64,000 bases of DNA from Microbacterium sp. lyk4-40-TSB-66 (GTDB lineage: Bacteria > Actinomycetota > Actinomycetes > Actinomycetales > Microbacteriaceae). A program made the translations under genes and the position numbers. Location of the stretch: the NCBI RefSeq assembly GCF_030209475.1, contig NZ_JARVRW010000015.1, positions 1 through 64,000 on the forward strand, in the 5' to 3' direction. The notes under the pieces were generated by a model. It saw nothing but the letters and a program-made list of their open reading frames with translations, ran no database searches and was not told the DNA's origin. Below are positions 56,313 through 64,000 of the stretch, one piece after another (the first letter of the stretch is position 1; each line of letters starts with the position of its first letter).

Positions 56313-56355
56313 AACGACGGATGCCGCCACCCTCGGGCGACGGCATCCGGTCGTT
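56313..56355 (-). terminator. Hairpin directly downstream of glyS
   Basis: aacgacggatgccg (56313-56326) pairs with cggcatccggtcgtt (56341-56355) with one bulge, around ccaccctcgggcga. It lies 9 bp after the glyS stop on the minus strand, so it is a likely terminator. The neighbouring gap (56198-56312) contains a related copy of cgggaacgacggatgc, making an imperfect repeat. Confidence 0.75.
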
Positions 56356-56364
56356 GGTGGGCGG

Positions 56365-57753
56365 TCAGGCTCCGCGCAGGCGCTCCGCGAGGTAGCCGTG
56401 CAGGGCGTCGAGCCCGATGCGCTCCTGGCCCATCGTGTCGCGATCGCGGACGGTCACGGCATTGTCGTCGAGGGAGTCGAAGTCGACGGTGACGCAGAAC
56501 GGGGTGCCGATCTCGTCCTGACGACGGTACCGACGGCCGATGGCGCCGGCGTCGTCGAAGTCGATGTTCCACCCCGCCGCGCGGAGCGTGTCGGCGACCT
56601 CGCGCGCCAACGGAGAAAGGCGCTCGTTGCGCGACAGCGGCAGCACGGCGACCTTTACGGGCGCGAGACGCGGGTCGAGCTTGAGCACGGTGCGGGTGTC
56701 GGTGCCGCCCTTGGCGTTGGGCACCTCTTCTTCGCGGTAGGCGTCGACGAGGAAGGCCATCATCGCGCGGGTCAGACCGAACGAGGGCTCGATGACGTAG
56801 GGCGTGTACTTCTCACCCGACGCCTGATCGAAGAACGTGAGCGACTGGCCGGATGCCTCGGAGTGGCTCTTGAGGTCGTAATCGGTGCGGTTGGCGACGC
56901 CCATGAGCTCGCCCCACTCCTTGCCCGGGAAGCCGAAACGGTACTCCACGTCGATGGTGCCGGCGGAGTAGTGCGCGCGGTCGTCCTCGGGCACGTCGAA
57001 GCGCTTCATGTTGTCGGCGTCGATGCCGAGTTCGATGAACCAGTTCCAGCACGCCTCGACCCAGTGCTCGAACCACTCGTTCGCCTCGGCGGGCGGGGTG
57101 AAGTACTCGATCTCCATCTGCTCGAACTCGCGCGTGCGGAAGATGAAGTTTCCGGGCGTGATCTCGTTGCGGAACGCCTTGCCGACCTGGCCCACGCCGA
57201 ATGGGGGCTTGCGACGGGATGCCGTGAGCACGTTCGAGAAGTTCACGAAGATGCCCTGCGCGGTCTCGGGGCGCAGGAAGTGCAGGCCCGACTCGTCGTC
57301 GACGACGCCGAGGTAGGTCTTGACCAGGCCCGAGAAGGACTTGGGCTCGGTGTACTGGCCCTTGGTCCCGCAGTTGGGGCAGGGTACGTCGGCGAGACCG
57401 TTCTCGGCCTTCCGGTTCTTCCGCGCCTCGAAGTCCTCGATGAGGTTGTCGGCGCGGAAACGCTTGTGGCAGCTGAGGCACTCCACGAGCGGGTCGGTGA
57501 AGGTGGCGACGTGACCCGAGGCCTCCCACACGCGCTTGGGAAGGATGATGCTCGAGTCGAGGCCGACCATGTCGCCGCGACCACGGACGAACGTCTGCCA
57601 CCACTGGCGGCGGATGTTCTCTTTCAGCTCCGTGCCGAGGGGGCCGTAGTCCCATGCCGAGCGCGAACCGCCGTAGATCTCACCGGCCTGGAACACGAAC
57701 CCGCGGTGGCGGGCGAGGGCGATGACCTTGTCGAGGCGGGACTGTTCGGCCAC
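56365..57753 (-). CDS. glyS: Glycine--tRNA ligase
   Basis: A 462-residue class II glycyl-tRNA synthetase of the single-chain (eukaryote/archaea-like) type, charging tRNA-Gly. Motif evidence: [17 protein letters not shown], zinc-like CLSCHKR and CPNCGTK ligands, [15 protein letters not shown] and [21 protein letters not shown] (motif 2 region), and [15 protein letters not shown]. The C-terminal anticodon-binding part contains [20 protein letters not shown]. It is a stand-alone housekeeping gene. Confidence 0.97.
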   Translation of the reverse strand: MAEQSRLDKVIALARHRGFVFQAGEIYGGSRSAWDYGPLGTELKENIRRQWWQTFVRGRGDMVGLDSSIILPKRVWEASGHVATFTDPLVECLSCHKRFRADNLIEDFEARKNRKAENGLADVPCPNCGTKGQYTEPKSFSGLVKTYLGVVDDESGLHFLRPETAQGIFVNFSNVLTASRRKPPFGVGQVGKAFRNEITPGNFIFRTREFEQMEIEYFTPPAEANEWFEHWVEACWNWFIELGIDADNMKRFDVPEDDRAHYSAGTIDVEYRFGFPGKEWGELMGVANRTDYDLKSHSEASGQSLTFFDQASGEKYTPYVIEPSFGLTRAMMAFLVDAYREEEVPNAKGGTDTRTVLKLDPRLAPVKVAVLPLSRNERLSPLAREVADTLRAAGWNIDFDDAGAIGRRYRRQDEIGTPFCVTVDFDSLDDNAVTVRDRDTMGQERIGLDALHGYLAERLRGA

Positions 57754-57811
57754 GGTGGCTCCAATGGTCGGAAAAAGTGTGGGGATCGTGCGCGAGTGCG
57801 CGGCATCCAGT

Positions 57812-58528
57812 TTATCGAAGCGGCCCGACCTCGCCCGGCCCGTTCGCTCCGGCTCGATCGCGTTCCTCCCGCCAGCTCTGCAAGTAGGGCATGGCGACGT
57901 TCGCGGAGTGGGCCGCGAGGGTCGCCCGGGCGGCCGCGGCGAGCGCCTCGGGCGGGGGGACCGAGCTGACCGGGGTGTGGGCGATCGGGTACGGGAAGCG
58001 GCTGCGGAACATGTCCATCCACAGCAGGGTCAGGTCGCCGTCGTCCGGCAGCGTCGCGTGCGTACGCGACCCGCGCTCGTGCCGCTCGATCCGCCACCCC
58101 GGCCGAACGCGTGTCGCCGTGTAGTCGGGATCGCCTCCCCACGACCAACCGCCGCGGCCGCGCACGGGCGTGCCGTAGCCCGACCCGTCGAGCGCGAGCG
58201 CGAGCGCCTCGGGGGTCCACGGCGCGGGGAAGAAGGTCGACAGGCTCACGCTGAGCGCCAGCGCCGACAGGCGAGGGGCATCGGTCGCCGCCCGCGGAAG
58301 CTCGGCCTCGAGGGTGGCGGCGAGCGCGATCGTGACCGCCGACGGGTCGCCCGTGTCGAGCAGCAGCACGAAGGTCTGCAGCGACCGCAGGTAGGTGCGG
58401 TGGGCCGCGGCATCCGCGAACGGCGGGATCGGGATGCCGTCGACGACCGGTCGTCCCCACGGCACGTCGTCGCGGTCGGTCTCGCCGAGACCGTGACGTC
58501 CGCCCTCGTCGGGCCCGGTCGCTCTCAC
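57812..58528 (-). CDS. Hypothetical protein coupled to the menC-like gene
   Basis: A 238-residue soluble protein starting at GTG 58528, overlapping the upstream menC-like gene stop by 4 bp. Contents: [70 protein letters not shown], and [29 protein letters not shown]. No domain is recognised. The gene pair organisation implies a connected role. It ends just before glyS. Confidence 0.7.
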   Translation of the reverse strand: MRATGPDEGGRHGLGETDRDDVPWGRPVVDGIPIPPFADAAAHRTYLRSLQTFVLLLDTGDPSAVTIALAATLEAELPRAATDAPRLSALALSVSLSTFFPAPWTPEALALALDGSGYGTPVRGRGGWSWGGDPDYTATRVRPGWRIERHERGSRTHATLPDDGDLTLLWMDMFRSRFPYPIAHTPVSSVPPPEALAAAARATLAAHSANVAMPYLQSWREERDRAGANGPGEVGPLR

Positions 58529-59658
58529 CGCGTGATCCGTTCCCGCCGCACGGTGAAGGCCTCCAGCGCAGCCGCGTCGATCTCGACGCCGAGCCCGGCG
58601 CCGGTGGGCACGCGCACGTGGCCGTCCTCCAGCACCGCGGGTTCGGTGACGATGTCGCGATCGTAGAAGCGGGCGGATGCCGAGATGTCCCCCGGCAGCG
58701 TGAACCCGGGGAGGGCGGCGAGGGCGGCGTTCGCGGCGCGTCCGATCCCCGTCTCGAGCATGCCCCCGCACCACACCGGGACGCCGGCGGCCACCGCGCG
58801 GTCGTGGATCCGGACGGCCTCGAGGTAGCCGCCGACGCGGCCCGCCTTGATGTTGAGGATCGCCGCCGACCCCAGCGCCAGCGCGTCGGCGGCCGCCTTG
58901 TCGGACACGATCGACTCGTCGAGGCAGACCGGGGTCGTAAGGCGTTTCGCGAGGGTCGCGTGATCGACCAGGTCGTCTTCCTGCAGGGGTTGCTCGATCA
59001 GCAGCAGGTCGAAGCGGTCCAGTTCGGCGAGCAGGTCGGCATCCTGGAGGGTGTAGGCGGAGTTCGCGTCGACCTGCAGCGGGATGCCGCCGAAGGCCGC
59101 TCGCACGGCGGCGGTGTCGTCGACGTCGCGACCGGGTTTGATCTTGATCTTGATGCGCACGTATCCCTCGTCGAGGTATCCGCCGACGGCGTCGACGAGC
59201 GCCTGCGGATCGCGCTGGATGCCGACCGAGACCCCCGAGGGCACCCTGTCGTTCCGGGCGCCGAGGTACTGCGCGAAGCTGCGGCCCTCGGTGCGGAGGG
59301 CGGCGTCGAGCACGGCGAGCTCGAGACCCGCCTTGGCCATGCGGTGCCCGACCACCCCGTCCAGGATGCCGCCGACCTCCTCGGGCGCGAGGATGCGGCG
59401 CCGGAGCAGCGCCGTGGCGAGGAAGCGGGTGAGAACGTCCCATGCGCCCTGCGTGTACTCGCTGGAGTACGACGGCTCAGACTGCGTGACGACCTCGCCC
59501 CACCCGCGCCCGTCGGACGTCTCGGCGGTGACGATGATGACCTCTCGCTCGGTCTCGGTGCCGAACGACGTCGTGAACGGCGAGACGAGCGGGATGCGCA
59601 GGACGCGGAGTTCCACGGCATCCAGGGTCACGGGACCGGCAGGGCGCAGGAGAGGCAT
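58525..59658 (-). CDS. menC: menC-like enolase-superfamily enzyme (OSBS or N-succinylamino acid racemase)
   Basis: A 377-residue member of the muconate lactonising subgroup. Metal ligands and catalytic Lys are readable: KIKIKPGRD (Lys-x-Lys), QVDANSAYT, LIEQPLQ, VCLDES and LNIKAGRVGG. PAEX-like lid residues are at the N-terminus (PLVSPFTTSFGTETER). The family includes o-succinylbenzoate synthase and N-succinylamino acid racemase, which cannot be told apart from sequence alone. No other menaquinone gene is close, and a GNAT gene stands 1.3 kb away, so the racemase function is plausible. Confidence 0.85.
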   Translation of the reverse strand: MPLLRPAGPVTLDAVELRVLRIPLVSPFTTSFGTETEREVIIVTAETSDGRGWGEVVTQSEPSYSSEYTQGAWDVLTRFLATALLRRRILAPEEVGGILDGVVGHRMAKAGLELAVLDAALRTEGRSFAQYLGARNDRVPSGVSVGIQRDPQALVDAVGGYLDEGYVRIKIKIKPGRDVDDTAAVRAAFGGIPLQVDANSAYTLQDADLLAELDRFDLLLIEQPLQEDDLVDHATLAKRLTTPVCLDESIVSDKAAADALALGSAAILNIKAGRVGGYLEAVRIHDRAVAAGVPVWCGGMLETGIGRAANAALAALPGFTLPGDISASARFYDRDIVTEPAVLEDGHVRVPTGAGLGVEIDAAALEAFTVRRERITR

Positions 59659-59872
59659 GGGGGCAGGGTAGCGGGGTCGCGGCGCGGCGGATGTGCCGCA
59701 CGGCGGCGGTGCGCCGACTCCGGAGGTTCGACCTGCGCGGTCGCGTGAAGCCGCGCGAGGCACGGAGGTGGACCAGAACGCCGGGGTTCCGCCCGGCCCG
59801 CGACCGTAACGCCCGCACCGGGTGGTGGCAAGGCCGCCGACCTCACGGGGGCGCCCGCGTACCGTCGGGCTC

Positions 59873-60685
59873 ATGAGCGACGACTTCACCCCCCGCCACG
59901 CCATCGTCACCGGCTCCGACTCGGGCATCGGTGCGGCCACCGCCCTCGCCCTCGCCGACGCCGGCATCGACGTCGCGATCACCTACCACTCCGACGAGGA
60001 CGGGGCCGAAGAGGTCGCCGAGGCGGTTCGTGCCCGCGGTGTCCGCGCGATCGTCTCGCAGTTCGACGCCACGGACTTCGACGCCGTCCCGGATGCCGTC
60101 AACGCCATGGCCGACGAACTCGGTGGCCTCGACGTGTTCGTCAACAACGCCGGCGGCGGCATCGGCGGCTCGTTCCTCGACCTCGACTTCGACACGTGGC
60201 GCACCGACATCTCGCTGAACCTCGACGGTGCGTTCCTCGCCCTGCACACGGCTGCCCGCCGCATGGTGAAGGCCGGCAACGGGGGTCGGCTCATCGTCGT
60301 CTCGAGCGTGCACGAGCACCAGCCGCGTGTGGGCTCCGCCCCCTACGTCGCCGCCAAGCACGGCGTCGGCGGCCTGATCAAGACGATGGCCCTTGAGCTC
60401 GGTCAGTACGGCATCACCGCCAACGCGGTCGCCCCCGGTGAGATCGCCACGCCCATCAACGACATGTCGGCGGAGGACGCCGACCGCATCCATCGTCCCG
60501 GCATCCCCCTCGGACGCCCCGGAAAGCCCGAGGAGATCGCCGAGGTGATCCGCTTCCTCGCCTCGCCGTCGGGCTCGTACGTGACCGGCGCGAGCTGGGT
60601 CGTCGACGGAGGGATGCTGCAGATGGGCCCGCAGGCGGGCTCGCACATGGAGTCCGACGCGTGGCGTTCGGCCGGTGAGGAGTGA
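59873..60685 (+). CDS. SDR family oxidoreductase
   Basis: A 270-residue short-chain dehydrogenase. HAIVTGSDSGIGAATALALADAG is a full Rossmann motif; FVNNAGGGIGGSF, SSVHEHQPRVGSAPYVAAKHGVGGL gives Ser and Tyr-x-x-x-Lys; APGEIATPIND is C-terminal. Length and SDSGIG suit glucose-dehydrogenase-like SDRs, but substrate is unknown. A TACCGT box ends 7 nt before ATG 59873, suggestive of a leaderless transcript. The stop overlaps the following small gene's GTG. Confidence 0.9.
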   Translation: MSDDFTPRHAIVTGSDSGIGAATALALADAGIDVAITYHSDEDGAEEVAEAVRARGVRAIVSQFDATDFDAVPDAVNAMADELGGLDVFVNNAGGGIGGSFLDLDFDTWRTDISLNLDGAFLALHTAARRMVKAGNGGRLIVVSSVHEHQPRVGSAPYVAAKHGVGGLIKTMALELGQYGITANAVAPGEIATPINDMSAEDADRIHRPGIPLGRPGKPEEIAEVIRFLASPSGSYVTGASWVVDGGMLQMGPQAGSHMESDAWRSAGEE

Positions 60686-60900
60686 ACGCGATGAGCGACG
60701 AGAAGAGCTTCGAAGAGAACCGCCACGACCAGCTCACGAGCGCGCCGAAGGCGACGGAGGAGGACGCCGCGCCCCGGTTCGACGTGAGTCACCACGACGG
60801 CGTCACCCGCGTCGACGTGCGCGATGACGCGGCCGTGCGTCCGGGTCCCGGTCAGGGCGACCCGGCGGCGGAGGAAGACGTCCCGATCACCGAGCAGTAG
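60682..60900 (+). CDS. Small acidic hypothetical protein
   Basis: A 72-residue, Asp/Glu-rich soluble protein (SDEKSFEENRHDQLTSAPKATEED, FDVSHHDGVTRVDVRDDAAVRPGPG, VPITEQ). The GTG at 60682 is coupled to the SDR stop; ATG 60691 is an alternative start. No function is apparent. Similar small acidic proteins follow SDR genes in related genomes in my recollection, without assigned role. Confidence 0.6.
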   Translation: MNAMSDEKSFEENRHDQLTSAPKATEEDAAPRFDVSHHDGVTRVDVRDDAAVRPGPGQGDPAAEEDVPITEQ

Positions 60901-60915
60901 ACAGCGTCGCGCGGG

Positions 60916-61602
60916 TCACCCGACGATGAGGTAACCGCGACGGTCGAAGCCGCCGATGCGCCGACCGGATGCCAGGTGGCCCCGGAGGTCGTCGCGAAGC
61001 CGCCGGCGCCACGCGGCGGCGGCCGCGGGGTCGCTGCGGCGCAGGGCCTCGATGTCGTCCGGCACGGCCACGACGGCGACGACGTCCGCCTCCTTCGGCG
61101 GCGATGCGGGGGGCTCCGCGAGCGGCCAGGTCACCATCACGCGGTCGGACTCGTCGCCGCGGTTCACGGCATCCGCCATCGCCCCGTAATGGTCGACGAG
61201 GTACTCGGTCGCGCGGGCCCTGAGCACAGCGAGGTTGAAGTAGGCGTTTCGGGCCACCAACGGGTCGAACGTCCAGGTGATGTGTCCGACGCCGCGGTGC
61301 AGGGCCCAGGCGCGCTGGTGCTCCTTGAGCTGCCGCCCCAGACCCTTCCCCTGGTGACCGGGCAGGACGCCGGTGATGTGCGAGTGCATCGACCTCTCTG
61401 CGGGCGAACCGAAGAACGCCGCCGAGGCCCCGATCATGCGGTCGCCGTCGAAGAGTCCGACGACGTAGTTGCCCGCGTGCTCCAGGGCGCGCAGGATGTT
61501 CGCCGGCATCGTGCCCGGCTCGCCCCACACCTCGTCGAGGATCCGGGCGGCCTCGTGGATGCCGTCGACGTCGTCCAGGGTGCGGATGTCGATCGCGCTC
61601 AT
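60916..61602 (-). CDS. GNAT family N-acyltransferase (COG3375-like)
   Basis: A 228-residue acyltransferase. The acetyl/acyl-CoA pyrophosphate motif is GVLPGHQGKGLGRQLKEHQRAWA. GHITWTFDPLVARNAYFNLAVLRARATEYLVDHYG is distinctive of a GNAT subgroup (COG3375) that can transfer succinyl groups to amino acids. It lies near the menC-like enzyme, though on its own transcription unit. GAGACT stands 6 nt before ATG 61602. Confidence 0.8.
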   Translation of the reverse strand: MSAIDIRTLDDVDGIHEAARILDEVWGEPGTMPANILRALEHAGNYVVGLFDGDRMIGASAAFFGSPAERSMHSHITGVLPGHQGKGLGRQLKEHQRAWALHRGVGHITWTFDPLVARNAYFNLAVLRARATEYLVDHYGAMADAVNRGDESDRVMVTWPLAEPPASPPKEADVVAVVAVPDDIEALRRSDPAAAAAWRRRLRDDLRGHLASGRRIGGFDRRGYLIVG

Positions 61603-61720
61603 GCTCCGAGTCTCGCACCGTCGTCCGGCGTCGCGGTGACGCGCGCGCGTGACGTTTCGCCTCGTCATCCCGTCTTACTGGTGTATGCGAACGAATGCGT
61701 CACCGACGAGAGGACACGAC

Positions 61721-61774
61721 ATGGCATCCCCGTTCACCGCCCGCTGCGAGACGTCGTCCGAGGTGCTCCCGTGA
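61721..61774 (+). CDS. Short leader ORF coupled to the downstream membrane gene
   Basis: ATG 61721 with gagagga about 8 nt upstream opens a 17-codon reading frame (ASPFTARCETSSEVLP after Met) whose TGA at 61772-61774 shares its A with the ATG of the next gene. The arrangement allows translation to pass from one to the other. The peptide resembles nothing known; it may just be a leader. Confidence 0.4.
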   Translation: MASPFTARCETSSEVLP

Positions 61775-62172
61775 TGCGCGTCACCTCGTCCCTCGCCCGC
61801 CGCCCCCGCGGCGTCTACATCGCGACCGGCGTCGGTGCCGCCGTGACGGCGATCATCGCCCTCGCGCTCTACCTGCCCTTGGTGGGCTTCCTCGCGGCCA
61901 CGACGGCGAGCACGGCCGGGCTCGTGCCATTCCCGTTCGCGAGCGTCATCGGCGTGACCCTGCTCGGTCTCGTGATCGTGGCGGGTGCGTTGCTGCTGGC
62001 CGTCACACGCCGTCGTCCGTGGATGTCGTGGACGCTCGCGGTCATCGCGATCGTCGTCGCCCTCGCGGTGACGGTGTTCCCCCTCATCGCCGTGGCCGTC
62101 GGATCGGCCGACCGCGCGTCGGACATCGTGCCGATCATCACCGACCTCTGGCAGCGGGTGACCGGCGGCTGA
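61774..62172 (+). CDS. Small membrane protein
   Basis: A 132-residue protein with three hydrophobic helices (YIATGVGAAVTAIIALALYL, the stretch around VIGVTLLGLVIVAGALLL and WTLAVIAIVVALAVTVFPLIAVAVG) and a short C-terminal helix DIVPIITDLWQRV. ATG 61774 overlaps the leader stop; a GTG at 61771 is possible. Its last codons are inside the first unit of a tandem repeat. No family is recognised. Confidence 0.7.
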   Translation: MRVTSSLARRPRGVYIATGVGAAVTAIIALALYLPLVGFLAATTASTAGLVPFPFASVIGVTLLGLVIVAGALLLAVTRRRPWMSWTLAVIAIVVALAVTVFPLIAVAVGSADRASDIVPIITDLWQRVTGG

Positions 62173-62353
62173 GACCGCGCGCGGGGCCCGACCGGCGGGT
62201 GAGACCGCCCGCAGGCCCGACCGGCGGGTGAAACCGCGCGCAGGCCCGACCGGCGGGTGAAACGCGCGCGGTGCGGGGCCCGACCGACGGCTGAGACCTC
62301 GCGCGGCGCGGGGCCCGACCGACGGCTGAGACCTCGCGCGGCGCGGGGGCCTG
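62163..62353. repeat. Tandem repeat, six units of about 29-35 bp
   Basis: Units begin cggcgg(c/g)tgagacc or cgacggctgagacc and end gcccgac; the two last copies contain cgcgcggcgcgg. The array starts inside the last codons of the membrane-protein gene (the stop TGA is part of the repeat unit) and reaches to 2 bp before the end of the MFS gene. Base composition is nearly all G/C. Confidence 0.85.
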
Positions 62354-62354
62354 G

Positions 62355-63677
62355 TCAGCGGGGCAGCACGCCGCCCACGTGGCGGATCGTGCGGCCGCGC
62401 TCGATGACGATGGCGATCCCGCCGATCAGCCACAGGGGCACCTGCGCGAGGAAGGCGATGCGGAACGCGTCGAGCGAGTAGGTCTCGGGCGTGCCCGCCC
62501 CCTGCACGTCCATCGCGATGCCGATGAAGAGGATCGCCAGGAGCGCCGCGAGGAACCCCCCGCCGTTCACGATGCCGGTGGCGGTGCTGAGACGGTGGCT
62601 GGGGGTGAAGGTGCGGGCGTGGTCGAACGCGATCATCGACGCAGGTCCCCCGGTCGACAGGGCGAACATCAGCACCACCAGCAACCACACCGGCGCCGGC
62701 CCCGGCCAGGCGATCACCGCGATCCAGACCACGGCCTGGAACACGACCACGGGCAGCACCAACCAGCGGGAACGGCGGGTCGGATGCCGACTCGACAGAG
62801 CGCCGATCACGGGCCCGCACACGATGCCGAACAGCACGAGCGTCGTCATGATCAGCGACGCGGTGGCCGGGGCGAGCCCCTCACCGGCGGTGAGGAAGGG
62901 GAAGCCCCACAGCAGCATGAACGCCGTACCCGCGAAAGGCGTGGCGAAATGCGACCAGAAGCCCAGGCGCGTGCCCGGGTGCGCCCACGACTCGCGGAAA
63001 CCCTGGCGCAGGTCGGCCGACGACGTCACCACGCGGATCGCGCCCGTCTGCGTGTTGACCGAGGTGTCGACCGCGTCGGCGCGGCGTTCGGGCGGACGGT
63101 TTCGGATGATGACGTAGGTGAGCACCGCGAAGAGCACGCCGAGGCCCGCGACGCTGCCGAAGGCGACGCTCCAGCTCGTCGCGTGCAGGAGTGCCGCCAG
63201 CGGCACCACCGCGATGATCTGACCGAACTGGCCGATGATGCCCGTCATCTGCACGAGCAGCGGCGCCCGCTGCGCCGGGAACCACGTCGCGATCACGCGC
63301 AGCACGCTCGGGAAGATGGCGGCGTCGCCCGCGCCGATCAAGACACGGGCCAGGATGCCGATCCCCACGGCGTCCGCGAACGCCATGACGAGCTGGCCCA
63401 CCGCCATCAGCACCATGCCGATCGCGATCACCGGACGCGCACCGAACCGGTCGAGTAGCAGCCCGACGGGGATCTGCATCGCGCCGTAGACGAAGAGCTG
63501 GATGACGGCGAACATCGACAGCGCCGACGCGTCGGCGTCGAAGCGCACCGCGGCGTCCACGCCGACCGCCGAGAGGGAGGTGCGGTTGACGATCGACACG
63601 ACGTACGCGAGGAGGCCGACGCCCCACAGCACCCAGGTGCGCCACCCCGGCCGGTCGAGGCGCGGGGGTGAGGTCAT
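62355..63677 (-). CDS. Major facilitator superfamily transporter
   Basis: A 440-residue transporter with about twelve helices. The MFS motif A-like loop GLLLDRFGARPVIAIG is in the second/third-helix loop, and its second-half equivalent (ALSSRHPTRRSRWL) lies later. The N-terminus WGVGLLAYVVSIVNRTSLSAVGVDA is typical of sugar-phosphate/anion-type permeases. The substrate is unknown. ATG 63677 is taken; it is preceded on the minus strand by TAGCCT 7 nt upstream, suggesting a leaderless transcript, and the extra 10 residues of an upstream ATG (63707) look spurious. Confidence 0.88.
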   Translation of the reverse strand: MTSPPRLDRPGWRTWVLWGVGLLAYVVSIVNRTSLSAVGVDAAVRFDADASALSMFAVIQLFVYGAMQIPVGLLLDRFGARPVIAIGMVLMAVGQLVMAFADAVGIGILARVLIGAGDAAIFPSVLRVIATWFPAQRAPLLVQMTGIIGQFGQIIAVVPLAALLHATSWSVAFGSVAGLGVLFAVLTYVIIRNRPPERRADAVDTSVNTQTGAIRVVTSSADLRQGFRESWAHPGTRLGFWSHFATPFAGTAFMLLWGFPFLTAGEGLAPATASLIMTTLVLFGIVCGPVIGALSSRHPTRRSRWLVLPVVVFQAVVWIAVIAWPGPAPVWLLVVLMFALSTGGPASMIAFDHARTFTPSHRLSTATGIVNGGGFLAALLAILFIGIAMDVQGAGTPETYSLDAFRIAFLAQVPLWLIGGIAIVIERGRTIRHVGGVLPR

Positions 63678-63739
63678 GGCATCCAGGCTATCCGGGACCC
63701 CCGACACCGCGGCCGCGGGTCATGGGATAGGCGTCGAGG

Positions 63740-63938
63740 TGGGGCGCCGGGACGGGGCGCCAAGATCCGAAGCCGGGGCGCCGAGGTCCGGCGTCGGGGC
63801 GCCGATACGGAGCGTCGGGGCGCCGGGGCGCCGAGATCCGGTGCCGGGGCGCCGAGGTCCGGCGCCAGGGCGCCGATACGGAGCGTCGGGGCGCCGGGGC
63901 GCCGATACGGAGCGTCGAGACGGGGCGCCGGGGCGGGG
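63740..63938. repeat. Tandem/interspersed ggggcgccg repeats at window end
   Basis: About ten ggggcgccg cores separated by variable 9-12-nt spacers such as aggtccggcg, atacggagcgtc and agatccggtg. The pair gatacggagcgtcggggcgcc recurs. It is intergenic, upstream of the MFS gene. It is distinct in unit and length from the octamer array at 1-200. No gene is visible from 63678 to the window end. Confidence 0.85.
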
Positions 63939-63939
63939 G

Positions 63940-63978
63940 ATGTGCACCGGGGCGTGCGCCGACCGCCCCGGTGCACAT
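63940..63978. repeat. Perfect 15-bp inverted repeat near the window end
   Basis: atgtgcaccggggcg (63940-63954) and cgccccggtgcacat (63964-63978) are perfect reverse complements around a 9-nt loop. It directly follows the ggggcgccg repeats and could be a terminator of a gene beyond the window. Confidence 0.85.
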
Positions 63979-64000
63979 TCCGAGCCCCAGTGCCCCGCTC

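Overview
The window reads as a chromosomal segment of a high-GC actinobacterium, most probably Microbacteriaceae and Microbacterium-like. I base this on very high GC, GTG/TTG starts with 4-bp stop/start overlaps, the frequent ATGCC/GGCATCC word, a split FbiC-type F420 pathway, HemQ-type haem synthesis and a compact actinobacterial type VII (ESX-like) secretion locus. The genus is an inference. No rRNA, tRNA, insertion sequence, integrase, prophage or CRISPR array was found.

Layout. 1-200 is an octamer minisatellite. 0.3-4.3 kb: a short-chain dehydrogenase, then a TPP riboswitch driving thiM-thiE-thiD/tenA (thiamine salvage). 4.3-8.0 kb, minus strand: DUF5302 and J-domain proteins and a three-gene unit headed by a 3-hydroxyisobutyryl-CoA hydrolase. 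8.1-11.6 kb: an ABC exporter pair, a TauE/SafE permease and a small unknown protein. 11.8-15.3 kb: a large secreted GH43-type glycosidase behind a LacI-type operator. 15.5-22.6 kb: an F420 locus (fbiC, a flavin monooxygenase, fgd, cofC, cofD). 22.8-37.0 kb: haem synthesis in two blocks, hemQ-hemC-hemD-hemB-hemL and hemE-hemY with divergent hemA. The blocks are separated by about 5.3 kb carrying a DUF4239 membrane protein, a 925-residue surface protein and three small envelope proteins. 37.3-38.2 kb: a small unknown protein and an HhH-GPD repair protein. 38.3-53.7 kb: an ESX-like locus with WXG100-like proteins, DUF6507, a 917-residue toxin-like protein, immunity candidates and gene remnants, FHA, DUF6177, EccD, a MinD-like protein and a three-domain EccC. 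53.9-64 kb: Fic protein, alpha/beta hydrolase, glycyl-tRNA synthetase, a menC-like enolase-superfamily enzyme, SDR, GNAT, an MFS transporter and repeat-rich intergenic DNA.

How the genes work together. ThiM, ThiE and ThiD/TenA recover thiazole and pyrimidine and join them; the riboswitch aptamer covers the thiM ribosome-binding site. FbiC, CofC and CofD make the F420 head and lactyl linkage, and Fgd uses F420 with glucose-6-phosphate; CofE/FbiB is not in the window. The haem genes cover glutamyl-tRNA to coproporphyrin(ogen) and coprohaem decarboxylation, but ferrochelatase is not here. The ESX-like genes form an exporter with its small substrates, one large effector and neighbouring immunity genes.

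Most interesting points: (1) the CofH half of FbiC has lost all three radical-SAM cluster cysteines; (2) a gene just downstream of the ESX effector encodes a protein whose N-terminal half resembles the effector's C-terminal toxin region and whose C-terminal half resembles the adjacent immunity candidate; (3) a palindrome family present twice; (4) recurrent -10 boxes 6-7 nt before start codons, suggesting leaderless transcripts. All comparisons were made by eye.
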